Shown here piece by piece: positions 49,589 to 59,741 of a stretch of 64,000 nucleotides of DNA. Under the pieces are notes generated by a model, which did no database searches, was not told the DNA's origin, and was given only the letters and a program-made list of their open reading frames with translations. Source of the DNA: Gammaproteobacteria bacterium (GTDB lineage: Bacteria; Pseudomonadota; Gammaproteobacteria; Pseudomonadales; Porticoccaceae); NCBI GenBank assembly GCA_018069465.1, contig JAGPUW010000025.1, positions 434,001 to 498,000 on the forward strand. Reading direction: 5' to 3'. Numbering within the stretch: position 1 is the stretch's first letter; every line of letters starts with the position of its first letter. The position numbers and the translations under genes were made by a program.

Positions 49589-49716
49589 GCTTGGTACCTC
49601 GTATTGTCAGGAAGGAAAATTGCCGCTTATTTTTATTGCCTGAGATAATACGTGCTAAAACCAAGGCGTGCTGGCCTATATAAGACCAAACAGTATTAAG
49701 CGCCTTAACCATCGCA

Positions 49717-51249
49717 CTAGCGTAGCCGGGCTTGAGTCAGTTCGCCGACAAAAGTATCGAGCGCCTCCACCTGGGAGGCTGCAAAGTACAGACCGAGTTT
49801 ACTGCGCCGCCAGAGAATATCTTCGCCGCTGCACGCCCACTCTTTTTCCAATAAATACTCGACTTCACGCTGGTATAAATCGGCGCCAAAACAAGGCCCC
49901 ATGTCGGCCATGTCACGGGCCTCACCCAGCACCTCACTCAGCTGCGAACCATAGGCGCGACCAAGACGACTCAGCAACGTGCTCGGCAACCAGGGGTAGT
50001 TGTTCATCTGGGTATGTAACCACTGCGCGTAAGCTTCCGTGCCACTGCCCCCTATATCGCCACTTATATCACCCCCGGGCAAAAGCGCATCAGCAGTCCA
50101 GTCGGGGGCCATTTCCGGCAAGAAAGGTTTGAGTTGCGCGAGTACGGTTTCGGCCAGTTTTCTATAGGTCGTAATCTTGCCACCGAAGACACTCAGCAAC
50201 GGCGCACTACCATCGTCGCCCACCTCCAGCTCAAGGGTATAGTCGCGGCTAATAGCACTGGCCTTAGCAGACTCATCATCACACAGCGGCCTGACTCCGG
50301 CGTAGCGCCAGAGAATATCCCGACGACTCAGCTGTCGGGTAAAGCAGGCATTGATAACCTCTAGTAAGTAGCCCTCTTCATTGCTATCCATAGCAGCCGC
50401 GCTTGGGTCACCCTTGTATTCGGTGTCCGTGGTGCCCACCAACGTGAAGTCGCCACAGAAAGGAATCACAAATACGATTCGCTGGTCGTCATTTTGCAGC
50501 AGGTAGGCCTGCTCCCCCGAATACAGTTTTTTGACAATAAAGTGACTGCCTTTAATCAAGCGGATATGGCGTGGCGAATTCAGCTTTAAGCGCTTTTCAA
50601 TAAAAGATTGTGCCCAGGGGCCGCAGGTATTAAGTAAGGCTTTTGCGCGGTACTGGTGGCGCATCCCGCTATTGATATCTTCCAGTACCACATGCCACAG
50701 GCCGTCTTGGCGATGCGCAGTCTGACAGCGGGTGCGCGTCAATATAGTGGCGCCCTGCTGACGCGCCTGCATGGCGTTGGCCACCACTAATCGGGCATCG
50801 TCAACCTTGCAATCAAAATACTGAAAACCGTAGTCGAGGCTATCTTGCAGAGGATTATTGGCATTGGCCAACAAGGGCAAAGCTCTTGAAGTGGGCAGCT
50901 GCCCGCGTTTAGCCAGATGGTCGTAGAGAAAGAGGCCAGTACGAATCAACCACTTCGGGCGCAGGTGGGGCCGGTGGGGCAGGATAAAGCGCTGCGGCTG
51001 AATGAGGTGGGGGGCCTTACGCAATAAGACCTCTCGCTCGACAAGTGCTTCGTGCACCAGGCGAAAATGCCAGTGTTCGAGATAGCGCAGGCCCCCGTGA
51101 ATTAATTTGCTACTGGCCGAGGACGTCGCACTGGCGAGATCGCCCTGTTCACAGAGTAGCACCGACAGCCCCCGCCCTGAGGCATCGGCTGCAACACCAG
51201 CGCCATTGATACCGCCACCGACAATGAGTAAATCAATAACATCAGACAT
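49717..51249 (-). CDS. glpD: Glycerol-3-phosphate dehydrogenase (aerobic, FAD)
   Basis: A 510-residue membrane-associated flavoprotein that oxidises glycerol-3-phosphate to dihydroxyacetone phosphate and passes electrons to quinone. DLLIVGGGINGAGVAADASG is the FAD motif, and SSASSKLIHGGLRYLEHWHF is the GlpD signature. The C-terminal DAO_C domain (about 385-500) is complete. It is divergent from glpK with 140 bp between the starts, a place for a shared GlpR-type operator. No glpF or glpR is present in the window, so glycerol must enter by another route or from lipid breakdown. Confidence 0.96.
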   Translation of the reverse strand: MSDVIDLLIVGGGINGAGVAADASGRGLSVLLCEQGDLASATSSASSKLIHGGLRYLEHWHFRLVHEALVEREVLLRKAPHLIQPQRFILPHRPHLRPKWLIRTGLFLYDHLAKRGQLPTSRALPLLANANNPLQDSLDYGFQYFDCKVDDARLVVANAMQARQQGATILTRTRCQTAHRQDGLWHVVLEDINSGMRHQYRAKALLNTCGPWAQSFIEKRLKLNSPRHIRLIKGSHFIVKKLYSGEQAYLLQNDDQRIVFVIPFCGDFTLVGTTDTEYKGDPSAAAMDSNEEGYLLEVINACFTRQLSRRDILWRYAGVRPLCDDESAKASAISRDYTLELEVGDDGSAPLLSVFGGKITTYRKLAETVLAQLKPFLPEMAPDWTADALLPGGDISGDIGGSGTEAYAQWLHTQMNNYPWLPSTLLSRLGRAYGSQLSEVLGEARDMADMGPCFGADLYQREVEYLLEKEWACSGEDILWRRSKLGLYFAASQVEALDTFVGELTQARLR

Positions 51250-51389
51250 AGCTTAATAATCGACCATAGACTCGCCGACGTCCAGAAATTAACGCGCGTT
51301 TAAATAGCCCAACAGGCTGTGAAAACAAAGATCTTGTTATTTTTAGCAGCCATACTGTGCCCAAGCCAGCTCAATACAGGTCACACAAA

Positions 51390-52892
51390 ATGCCAGCCTA
51401 TATTCTCAGCATTGATCAGGGCACGACGAGCACTCGCGCCATTATTTTTGATGCCCAGGGTCGCGCTATTAGCATGGCCCAGAGGCAGCTCAAACAAATT
51501 TATCCCGCTGACGGCTGGGTCGAACACAAGCCGGAGGAAATCTGGCAGGCCTGTATCGAGGTCTGTCGGCAAGCACTGAAAACGGCCGTGCTACAGGCCA
51601 GCGATATTGCCACAATGGGCATTACCAACCAGCGTGAAACAACACTTATCTGGCATCGAAAAACGGGCCGGCCACTGCACAATGCCATAGTCTGGCAAGA
51701 TCGGCGCACCGCCAGCCGCTGTGAGGCACTCAAGGCAGCGGGCGGGGAAGCGTTAATTCAGGCAAAAACCGGCTTATTGCTCGACCCCTATTTTAGCGCG
51801 ACGAAAATCGCCTGGATTCTAGACAATACCGAGGGCGCCAGAGCACAGGCAGAGCGGGGAGAGCTGGCCTTTGGCACCATCGACAGCTTTTTATTGTGGC
51901 ACTTAACCGCTGGAAAAAGCCATAAAACCGATGCCACCAACGCCTCGCGCACCTGCCTTTTTAATATTCATAGCCAGCAGTGGGACGATGAATTACTGGC
52001 TCTATTTAATGTCCCCCACAGTCTGCTGCCCACAGTGGAAGATTGCGCGGCAGACTTTGGTCACAGCGAAGCCAGTCTCTTCGCTAGCCCCATCCCAATA
52101 GGCGCGATGGCCGGCGACCAGCAAGCCGCACTGGTCGGTCAGGCCTGTACGCGACCGGGCATGATTAAAAGCACCTATGGCACCGGCTGTTTTATGATGC
52201 TCAACACCGGCACTAAAGCATTAAAGTCAAAACAAAGACTGCTGAGCACCGTCGCCTATCGGCTTAAAGGCAAGACCTGCTATGCCCTTGAAGGCAGTAT
52301 TTTTATGGCCGGCGCCGCCGTGCAGTGGTTGCGCGATGGCCTGGGCATCATTGACAGCGCCGCGGCAACAGAAGCTCTGGCTCGCCAGGCAGACCCTGAG
52401 CACAAAGTCTATTTAGTCCCCGCCTTTACCGGCCTTGGCGCACCGTACTGGGACCCGGATGCCCGCGGCGCCCTCTTTGGGCTAAGGCGGGATACAAGGG
52501 GCAAAGAAATTGTTGCCGCGACCCTGCAGGCAGTCGCCTATCAAAGTAAAGATTTAATCGATGCCATGCAAAGGGACGCCGACATCAAAGTGAAAAGCCT
52601 GCGAGTCGATGGCGGCATGGTCGCCAATAATTATTTAATGGACTTTACCTGCGACCTCCTGAATATCGATATTCAACGTTCAGCTCTGAACGAAACAACC
52701 GCCCTCGGCGTCGCTTATTTGGCGGGTTTGCAGGCCGGTATTTACGATTCTCTCGATGCGCTTGCCGCCCACTGGCACTGTGAGCATGAATTTAAACCCG
52801 ACATGTCGGCAAGCCGCAGGGAACAGCTTTATTCGGGCTGGATCGATGCTGTCAGTCGAACCAGAAGCCAATCATTAAGTAGCGATAAATAA
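51390..52892 (+). CDS. glpK: Glycerol kinase
   Basis: A 500-residue FGGY-family kinase making sn-glycerol-3-phosphate. [18 protein letters not shown] is the N-terminal phosphate motif. [20 protein letters not shown] and [10 protein letters not shown] follow. [20 protein letters not shown] then [13 protein letters not shown] form the ATP/substrate region, and [19 protein letters not shown] is the C-terminal FGGY signature. Start 51390 gives [10 protein letters not shown]; the ATG at 51357 is 11 codons longer and lacks a signal. It pairs functionally with the divergent glpD. Confidence 0.97.
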   Translation: MPAYILSIDQGTTSTRAIIFDAQGRAISMAQRQLKQIYPADGWVEHKPEEIWQACIEVCRQALKTAVLQASDIATMGITNQRETTLIWHRKTGRPLHNAIVWQDRRTASRCEALKAAGGEALIQAKTGLLLDPYFSATKIAWILDNTEGARAQAERGELAFGTIDSFLLWHLTAGKSHKTDATNASRTCLFNIHSQQWDDELLALFNVPHSLLPTVEDCAADFGHSEASLFASPIPIGAMAGDQQAALVGQACTRPGMIKSTYGTGCFMMLNTGTKALKSKQRLLSTVAYRLKGKTCYALEGSIFMAGAAVQWLRDGLGIIDSAAATEALARQADPEHKVYLVPAFTGLGAPYWDPDARGALFGLRRDTRGKEIVAATLQAVAYQSKDLIDAMQRDADIKVKSLRVDGGMVANNYLMDFTCDLLNIDIQRSALNETTALGVAYLAGLQAGIYDSLDALAAHWHCEHEFKPDMSASRREQLYSGWIDAVSRTRSQSLSSDK

Positions 52893-52906
52893 GTAGAAAT
52901 AAACAA

Positions 52907-54520
52907 TTAAAAATTGTATTTAAATGACATCGACAAATTATCTCTATCGTAATTAGCGCCATTGTCTCCCAACCAGGACGAGTAGGTGAGCTTTAATGAG
53001 GCACTCGATAAATAGGAAAACTTCACACTGGCGCTAATCGCCTGCTCATCCTCTGACAAGCCCCCCGCCGCGCCCGGCTCATACCCCTTGACATCGTGAA
53101 CCCAGACGATGGAGGGTGATATTTTTATATTGGCGAAAACGTCCTGATAATCCAGCGTCGCCACGGCAATATAGCCCCAGGAAAAGTCGCTAATCCTGCT
53201 GCCAAAAGCGGAGCGACCAGCGCGATCAAGGTGCATAATCTTTTGCGTCTGTATATCAAAGATAAGGCTGACCCGATCAGAGCCGAGAAAGTTATAGTTT
53301 GCAGAGTGAGCCACACTGCCCAGAAAAGTTAGCACATCACTGCTTTCAGTCGCACAGCTGCCACATTGACGCGTGTCAAAAAAGTCCGGCTTATAGTTCA
53401 GTTCACCCTGAAAGGAAATACCCAATTTACCGGGAATTAAGCCACCGACTGACAGACCGTAGGTATCCTGATCCTGAGAAAACACTTTCTCATAGCCCGC
53501 AATAGTCAGGCCGCCAAGTACGGGATCGGGGACATGATAGTTTTCATCAATGGTCAAAAAAGGGGTGAACGCGTGAGAGCGCACCCAGTAAAAACTCAGG
53601 TCTGTGCCGTTCCATGAATCCATATAGGTCGACACCGACAAACCCCACTGCCCGCCATCGGGCTCATCACTCGCGGCACCGCCTTTGAAGGGCACACCGG
53701 GTGTAATATCCGGGTTATAACCCGCGCCCAACAAGTCAAAGGGGCTAAAAAATGTGCCCGTCGGTATGAAAACAGACTCTCGCCAGTGCCACACATAATA
53801 GGCTTCGATACCCACATTGTCGGTCAAACCAAACTGCGCGTAGACCGACTCCTGGGGCATCAGTGTTTCTTTTATTTCAGTCCCCGGCGTCGTCACTTTG
53901 GCAAGATCCACCGGGTTTTGCATCTGGCTAATACCACCGCCAATAATATTGCTCTCACCCCAGGAAATAACCTGCTTGCCCACGCGAATATTCAGCGGCT
54001 GCTCACCAAAGTGCCAGGTGTTAAAAACGAAGAGGTCGAGCAGACGCAATTTATTGCCCGCCAGATGCTGAGCGCTATCGGCTATGCCATCCGCCATCAT
54101 TGGCTCTGTGGGCCGATAACAATTACTGCAATCTTTACCTAAAATAACGGGGTCATAGATATAGGCCACCCGACCAAAAAAACCCAGATCACCCTTACTG
54201 GCACTAACATCAATAAGCAGTGATAGCGGCGCACTATAAAGATCACCACCGTCGGCAAACACCTGGCGATTACCCGATGCCGAACCCTGCTGCCCCGTTT
54301 GGGTGCGCATGGCCGCGCTGGCCGTAAAGACAGAATCGACAAAAAACAAAATATCCCGATCTTTAAAGCGAATTTGCAGAGCCTGCGTATCGACGATGGT
54401 GAATAAAAAAACAAGGGGCAGTAGCCAGTAAAAATATTGGCGACAACTAAAAGCCTTTGAGGGACTCTGGTTCAATACCGAAAGATCAGTCCGCCGCGAA
54501 AATAATTGGGTGTTGAACAA
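52907..54520 (-). CDS. DUF1302 family outer-membrane-type protein
   Basis: A protein of about 537 residues, beta-rich, with a single N-terminal hydrophobic signal (WLLPLVFLFTIVDTQA). LFVFNTWHFGEQPLNIRVGK then QVISWGESNIIGGGISQMQN is the DUF1302 hallmark, and it ends DNLSMSFKYNF, a C-terminal Phe as in outer-membrane barrels. DUF1302 proteins nearly always travel with DUF1329 proteins and have been linked to uptake or export of hydrophobic compounds; the function is not proven. The start is uncertain: TTG 54520 has GGAG 5 bases before it, and a longer TTG start at 54553 is possible. The unusually long N-terminal leader (about 30 residues before the hydrophobic part) is odd. It follows the DUF1329 gene by about 35 bp. 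Confidence 0.88.
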   Translation of the reverse strand: MFNTQLFSRRTDLSVLNQSPSKAFSCRQYFYWLLPLVFLFTIVDTQALQIRFKDRDILFFVDSVFTASAAMRTQTGQQGSASGNRQVFADGGDLYSAPLSLLIDVSASKGDLGFFGRVAYIYDPVILGKDCSNCYRPTEPMMADGIADSAQHLAGNKLRLLDLFVFNTWHFGEQPLNIRVGKQVISWGESNIIGGGISQMQNPVDLAKVTTPGTEIKETLMPQESVYAQFGLTDNVGIEAYYVWHWRESVFIPTGTFFSPFDLLGAGYNPDITPGVPFKGGAASDEPDGGQWGLSVSTYMDSWNGTDLSFYWVRSHAFTPFLTIDENYHVPDPVLGGLTIAGYEKVFSQDQDTYGLSVGGLIPGKLGISFQGELNYKPDFFDTRQCGSCATESSDVLTFLGSVAHSANYNFLGSDRVSLIFDIQTQKIMHLDRAGRSAFGSRISDFSWGYIAVATLDYQDVFANIKISPSIVWVHDVKGYEPGAAGGLSEDEQAISASVKFSYLSSASLKLTYSSWLGDNGANYDRDNLSMSFKYNF

Positions 54521-54555
54521 AACATCTCCAGAATAATTATTTTTACGCAGCAATA

Positions 54556-55887
54556 TTAACGCTTGGCCTTCATCTTCAGGCGTCCGGGAATATAGTAGCT
54601 AGCGTTTTGGTCAAAGGAAAAATCGAAAGGCGAGTAGTCATTGTCGACATGGCGCAGATAATAGCGCTCGGTATCGAGCTTGTAATAAGTGTCCAGAGTG
54701 GTGTAAAAAACCCGCGCTTCGTAATAATTAATGTGGTGAGCCTCGCTAAATCGGTGCACTTCGCCCTGTTCATCAAAGTGCTCGGCAAACATCACTCGCC
54801 AGGAATCTTCATCGAGATAGTAGCGACGACGCTTGTAGCGGTGGGTACTGCCCTCGCGGCGCGTCGCCTCCACCACCCACACCCGATGCAATTCGTAGCG
54901 CGCCAGATCCTGATTAATGTGTTTTGGTTTCACAATATCATCGACCGCGGTGGTTCCACTGTGTAGCCGGTAGGCGTTGTAGGGCACATACATTTCCCGC
55001 TTGCCCAGCAAGGTCCAGTTAAAGTCGGTAATGGGGCCGAGCCACATATCGCCCTGATCCCAGAGGTGAATGCCATCTGAACCGCTCATCGGCTGATCGT
55101 GACTGATCATGCTCGAGCGCTTAACCCGGCGCTTACCCGGACTATAGGCCCAGTTGCGGCGCTCCTCATGCTGACTATTCAGCAGGAAGTGATATAAATA
55201 AATGGTGCCCGCGTTCTTTGCCGGACGCAGGGTGTACATCACCGCACGGGTTTTGATGTTGTTGAGATTTTCCAGTGTGCTTCTTGGGTCGCCGTACATG
55301 TATTCAATTTCATGTGCAGAAACACCCAGTTCATAAGTGCCATCTTTTGCGGTCAGCGCCGTGGTGAAATAGCCCCTGTAGCCACCCCCTTTATAGCTGA
55401 GGCGCATATTCCAGATGGCCTGCTCACCATTTTCAGGCTCGGGAAAGGGAATACCGCGAACGATTCCGCTGATCCCCGCACCGCCATCAACCACCCTCGC
55501 TTTACCCTGGTATTTAAGCGTTTTCTCGGCGATGTCGGGGGGATAGGAAACACTGCGTCGGCTGGGGTAAATCCGCAGATAATAGCTTTCAGGGTAACGG
55601 GCCAGCATGGCTTGATGCCCGGCGGACAACTTGTCCCGGTACTGCGCCATATTGCTGTGGTCGATAGTGAATAGCGGCACATCGCTGGCAAAGGGGTCGG
55701 GATGCCAGTCGCCAGGCTTGTAGCTAGAGGGTGGTGTGACAATGCCACCGCGCCAGGGCGGAATAGAGCCCGCGTCATTGCCCGACAACTGCGCACCAAA
55801 AAAGCTTAATGCCGGTTTCTTTTCAGTTTCTGCAAACAGGTTTAGGGACAACGCGGCTAGTAAAAGCAGCCAGTTTAATTTGCGCAT
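54556..55887 (-). CDS. DUF1329 family exported protein
   Basis: A 443-residue protein with a signal peptide (MRKLNWLLLLAALSLNLFA, cleavage near AETEK). The mature part is the LolA/LolB-like DUF1329 domain: GNDAGSIPPWRGGI, ARYPESYYLRIYPSRRSVSY and HRVWVVEATRREGSTHRYKR. The family is periplasmic or outer-membrane-facing and paired with DUF1302. The pair is often seen near lipid, sterol and hydrocarbon genes, which suits the acyl-CoA dehydrogenase-rich neighbourhood. ATG 55887 follows AGGATG by about 7 bases; ATG 55896 is the alternative. It is the first gene of the two-gene operon. Confidence 0.92.
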   Translation of the reverse strand: MRKLNWLLLLAALSLNLFAETEKKPALSFFGAQLSGNDAGSIPPWRGGIVTPPSSYKPGDWHPDPFASDVPLFTIDHSNMAQYRDKLSAGHQAMLARYPESYYLRIYPSRRSVSYPPDIAEKTLKYQGKARVVDGGAGISGIVRGIPFPEPENGEQAIWNMRLSYKGGGYRGYFTTALTAKDGTYELGVSAHEIEYMYGDPRSTLENLNNIKTRAVMYTLRPAKNAGTIYLYHFLLNSQHEERRNWAYSPGKRRVKRSSMISHDQPMSGSDGIHLWDQGDMWLGPITDFNWTLLGKREMYVPYNAYRLHSGTTAVDDIVKPKHINQDLARYELHRVWVVEATRREGSTHRYKRRRYYLDEDSWRVMFAEHFDEQGEVHRFSEAHHINYYEARVFYTTLDTYYKLDTERYYLRHVDNDYSPFDFSFDQNASYYIPGRLKMKAKR

Positions 55888-56028
55888 GGAAGACATCCTG
55901 CGAGACTCAGCAGCGCGTAAACGCCGATTTTTTCGTCAAAGTCTCGCCAATAGAGCCCTTGTGTTCAGAGCTTTATAATTATAAGAAGCAATGAATATAC
56001 CGCAACAATTGGAGCTTAGCGAATCGCG

Positions 56029-56877
56029 CTATTTATCGACCGGCTTATCGACAAGGTGTATGCCGTCCTTTTCTATCCTGATTGCGCGCTGCTTATAAAG
56101 GCCGCCAATGGCTTTTTTAAAGGCACCTTTGCTCATGCCCAAAAGATCGGCAATCAACTGCGGATCAGATTTATCGTGCACGGCCGAGAAGCCGCCCTGC
56201 TCTTGCAGATGATTTAAAACCCTTTGGGTATTTTTGTCCCGCCCCTCTTGCCCCCCCTGCAGGCTCAAGTCAATCTTGCCATCGGGGCGAATATATTTAA
56301 TGAAACCTTTGATGGACTGGCCAAAACTTAAACGCTGGTAGACCTCATTTTCATACAGCACGCCCCAGTGGCTATGGTTAACGATTGCCTTGTAACCCAG
56401 GTCGGTACTATTGGCGATAATCAAATCAACGGCCTGCTGGGGCTTGAAAGTATGTGGGCTGTCATCACTGAGAAAGCTATCAACTTTCGATGAGGCGACA
56501 ATCCGACCATCAACTCTGTCGATATATAAATAGACGAGATAGGATTTACCCACCTCCATGGGCCGGTGCTGCTCGGCAAAGGGCACCAGCACATCTTTAT
56601 CCAGGCCCCAGTCCAGAAACGCACCAACACTGGTGCTATCAACCACTTGTAAATAGGCAAATTCACCGACACAGGCTTTCGGCTTTTGCATGGTGGCGAT
56701 GGGCCTGTCCTCTGAGTCGAGATAGAGAAAGACCTCGATGGCGTCACCCACGGTGATTTCACCCACTGCAGATTTATTCGGTAAGAGGATATTATCCAGC
56801 TCCCCGGCATCCAGATAAAACCCAAAGTCCACTTGTTTAACAACATCTAATACGCAGTTTTTGCCAATACTAATCAT
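56029..56877 (-). CDS. CvfB-like S1 RNA-binding protein
   Basis: A 282-residue protein with three consecutive S1/OB-type modules and a C-terminal winged helix. The first module reads VVKQVDFGFYLDAGELDNIL, the second LQVVDSTSVGAFLDWGLDKD and the third HSHWGVLYENEVYQRLSFG. The last part is LLGMSKGAFKKAIGGLYKQ (about 240-265). This order is that of CvfB/YitL, an RNA-binding regulator of virulence genes in Staphylococcus; its role in gammaproteobacteria is not known. GAAGA precedes ATG 56877. It stands alone. Confidence 0.9.
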   Translation of the reverse strand: MISIGKNCVLDVVKQVDFGFYLDAGELDNILLPNKSAVGEITVGDAIEVFLYLDSEDRPIATMQKPKACVGEFAYLQVVDSTSVGAFLDWGLDKDVLVPFAEQHRPMEVGKSYLVYLYIDRVDGRIVASSKVDSFLSDDSPHTFKPQQAVDLIIANSTDLGYKAIVNHSHWGVLYENEVYQRLSFGQSIKGFIKYIRPDGKIDLSLQGGQEGRDKNTQRVLNHLQEQGGFSAVHDKSDPQLIADLLGMSKGAFKKAIGGLYKQRAIRIEKDGIHLVDKPVDK

Positions 56878-57237
56878 TCTTCTATTCCACACCGGTCGGT
56901 TTTCTCGATAGCCATTATAGCGGCCAAGCAGTGAGACATAGTAAATTTAAGGTTTCAACAAGCTATGACGCCATGATAATGCGCCGATATTTGCCCTGCA
57001 CCGTCAACAAGCCAGCCAGCTGCCTTTTCCCCATTATTTGTGATGAAAAAAACTGTGACTTTATCGACACATTCCCTTTTGCAGCAAGATAACCACATTG
57101 ACAGCGCGGTTATAAGCGCTAATATGAGCGGCAAGCCAGTATCGCACCAAATTAGTGCTAAATGGCAAATTGCCCCAAATTAGCGCAACACTTGGAAGTT
57201 ATAAACACCTAATAACGATAAAACGGAGGGATTCGAC
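56878..57237. other. Divergent intergenic region before the chemotaxis receptor gene
   Basis: This 360-bp gap has no supported gene. It is AT-rich towards the receptor side. It contains GGCAAATTGCC (57164-57174) and related short inverted repeats built from ATTAG[C/T]GC near 57150-57185. A flagellar sigma-28 promoter was looked for and no good match was found at the right spacing. Confidence 0.4.
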
Positions 57238-59460
57238 TTGCGTATTTCACAAAAACTACCCGCACTACTGGTGGGCTTTAGTATTTCGGCCTGTATTATT
57301 ACCGCCATTGCCGCGTACCTTATTGCCGCCGCTGAATTAACGACATCTGCACACACCAAGCTCGCTGCTCTTGGCGAAGCGCGCAAGTCCACCCTGTCGG
57401 GGTATTTAGAATCCATTCGGGAAGATTTAAGCGTTATTGCTGACAGCGAGATCGCCCGTGGTGCCCTCACCGAGTTGTCGCCTGCCTTTGACGAGTTTGG
57501 CAACCGCGCTACCCAGATGCTACAAAACCTGTACATCAGCAATAACGCCCACCCAACGGGAGAAAAACACAAGCTGGACTTTGCCCGAGACGGCTCTACT
57601 TATAGTCAAACTCACCGCCGCTACCACCCCTGGTTTCGCAAACTCCTCGAAGAAAGGGGCTACTACGATATCTTTTTGATCAACAAGGATGGTTACGTTA
57701 TTTATTCCGTTTTTAAGGAGCTGGATTACGCGACAAGTCTGCTCACCGGCGAGTGGAAAGACTCTGATCTGGGCCGGGTCTATCGCATGGCTAAAAGCAA
57801 CTCAACACCCGGCTCTATCGCTTTTACCGATTTTGCACCCTATGCACCCAGCTATGGTGCGCCGGCAAGTTTTATTGCCGCCCCGGTTATGGGGCTGAAC
57901 GATACCCCGATTGGGACACTCGTATTCCAAATGCCCATTGAGCGGATCAACCAGATCATGCAGGCCTCCGAAGGCATGGGTGAGTCCGGTGAAACCTATC
58001 TGGTTGGTACAGATTTTTTGATGCGCAGTGACTCACGCTTTTCTGAAGAATCCACTATTCTCACTACAAAGGTTGATACCGAAACAGTGAAAACTGCTAT
58101 TGCAGGACACAGCGGCGTTCAACAAACACTCGATTATCGAGGCATCTCGGTAGAATCTGCCTTTACCTCTATTGCGTTTCAGGGTGTCACCTGGGCATTA
58201 ATGGCTGAAGTGGACACTGACGAAGCTATGGCCGGCGTTGCCACGCTGCGCAATATTGCAATACTGATTGTCGTGGTGGTTGCAGTTCTTGTCGGCCTGG
58301 CCGGTGTTTTCGTGTCAAGACGATTAATCACCCAGCCTATTGGTCGTATGGTAAGTGCCATGGGCCAACTCGCGGGCGGAGACAAAAGTATCGCCATCCC
58401 CTGCACTGAGCAGGATGACGAACTCGGTGATATGGCCGACGCTGTTGAAGTTTTCAAACAAAGCATGATTAAAGCTGAACAGCTGGCAGCGGACGAAGAG
58501 GCAACCCGCAACGAACGTATTGAGCAAGAACGTCAACTGGCAACTGAACGCGAACACCTCGCCACCGAAAAAGCCACGGAGCAAGAGCGACAGCGCAAAG
58601 AAGCCGAAACTCGCTCCCAGCGAATGAATACCCTGACCTCAGATTTTGATCGTCTAGCGACTGAGGTGCTGAGTGCCGTGAGTAGCGCATCCGAGCAACT
58701 TGATACAACCGCCCGCTCAATGTCTGGCCTGGCAGATGAAAATGCTCACCAGGCCACGGTGGTTGCATCCGCTTCCGAACAAACCTCCATCAATGTACAA
58801 ATGATTGCCACCTCCTCGGATCAGATGGCCAGTGTTATTGCAGAAATTGCAAAGCAAATTTCTCGCTCTGCTGAGATTTCCAACAAAGCCGTTACGGAGG
58901 CGGAATATACAAGCCGCACTGTCAACAAACTGTCTGAAGCCGCACAAATGGTGGGTGCTGTCGTTGACCTCATTAAGGATATCGCCGATCAGACAAATCT
59001 TCTGGCGCTGAATGCCACCATCGAAGCCGCACGAGCAGGCGATGCAGGTAGGGGTTTCGCGGTTGTCGCGGCTGAAGTTAAAAACCTGTCGAGCCAAACC
59101 GCCAGCGCCACTGATGAAATTACCGGCCATGTTGCGGAGATCCAGGCTGTTACAAAAAATGCAGTCGAGGCTATCGCGTCCATCGAAACGACGATTGCCG
59201 AAATGAATGAAGTATCGACTACTATCGCCTCTGCCATCGAAGAACAGGGCCTGGCTACCCAGGAAATTGCCATCAACAGTCAACAGGCAGCAATTGGTAC
59301 CCAGGAAGTCTCAAGTAACATCATCATCGTCAACGATACCGCCAGCAAAACCGGTAAGTCGGCTCAAGAGGTCGTTCATGCCGCCGCTGATTTAGGCGAA
59401 CAATCCGACAAACTAAACAATGCAGTGGAAAGTTTTCTACAGGAAGTTAAAGCCGTTTAG
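57238..59460 (+). CDS. Methyl-accepting chemotaxis protein
   Basis: A 740-residue receptor. TM1 is at about 10-33 ([20 protein letters not shown]). A large periplasmic Cache-like sensor covers about 34-340 ([32 protein letters not shown]). TM2 is at about 341-362 ([17 protein letters not shown]), followed by HAMP. A long Glu/Arg-rich coiled coil (about 415-465) comes next, and then the signalling domain with the hairpin tip [20 protein letters not shown] (from about 584). There is no C-terminal CheR-binding pentapeptide; it ends FLQEVKAV. The TTG start has an excellent GGAGGG 7 bases before it, and no ATG fits. No che genes are near. The ligand may be a carboxylate or amino acid, but that is a guess. 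Confidence 0.94.
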   Translation: MRISQKLPALLVGFSISACIITAIAAYLIAAAELTTSAHTKLAALGEARKSTLSGYLESIREDLSVIADSEIARGALTELSPAFDEFGNRATQMLQNLYISNNAHPTGEKHKLDFARDGSTYSQTHRRYHPWFRKLLEERGYYDIFLINKDGYVIYSVFKELDYATSLLTGEWKDSDLGRVYRMAKSNSTPGSIAFTDFAPYAPSYGAPASFIAAPVMGLNDTPIGTLVFQMPIERINQIMQASEGMGESGETYLVGTDFLMRSDSRFSEESTILTTKVDTETVKTAIAGHSGVQQTLDYRGISVESAFTSIAFQGVTWALMAEVDTDEAMAGVATLRNIAILIVVVVAVLVGLAGVFVSRRLITQPIGRMVSAMGQLAGGDKSIAIPCTEQDDELGDMADAVEVFKQSMIKAEQLAADEEATRNERIEQERQLATEREHLATEKATEQERQRKEAETRSQRMNTLTSDFDRLATEVLSAVSSASEQLDTTARSMSGLADENAHQATVVASASEQTSINVQMIATSSDQMASVIAEIAKQISRSAEISNKAVTEAEYTSRTVNKLSEAAQMVGAVVDLIKDIADQTNLLALNATIEAARAGDAGRGFAVVAAEVKNLSSQTASATDEITGHVAEIQAVTKNAVEAIASIETTIAEMNEVSTTIASAIEEQGLATQEIAINSQQAAIGTQEVSSNIIIVNDTASKTGKSAQEVVHAAADLGEQSDKLNNAVESFLQEVKAV

Positions 59461-59741
59461 CTTAGGTATCCCCACACTGTGGTGATTTAGACCTGCTGAA
59501 GCTTTGTGCGTGTTATCACAAATATGCGAATACACAGGCAGTTTGGTCTGCATTAGCGCAGCCACCTTAATATAATTCCTGCCCTGTTAAGATCAGCGCC
59601 AGCTAGCCCGAAGGATGAACGCTAATTGTTGACATTTCCCACAATAACCCTAATATCCACAGGGATAAAAATACCCGAGCTGATAATAACCGCCCAGACC
59701 AGCACTCTTTTACGCACTACAAAACGCGGACTACTAGCAGT

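Noticed and set aside
51319-51579. 86-residue frame starting with GTG and a signal-like N-terminus
   Set aside because: Most of it overlaps glpK in another frame, and the hydrophobic start is followed by sequence that is clearly glpK coding.
56940-57237. Possible sigma-28 flagellar promoter before the chemotaxis receptor
   Set aside because: GCGCCGATAT and TAACGATAA resemble the -10 box, but no TAAA lies at the required distance before either.
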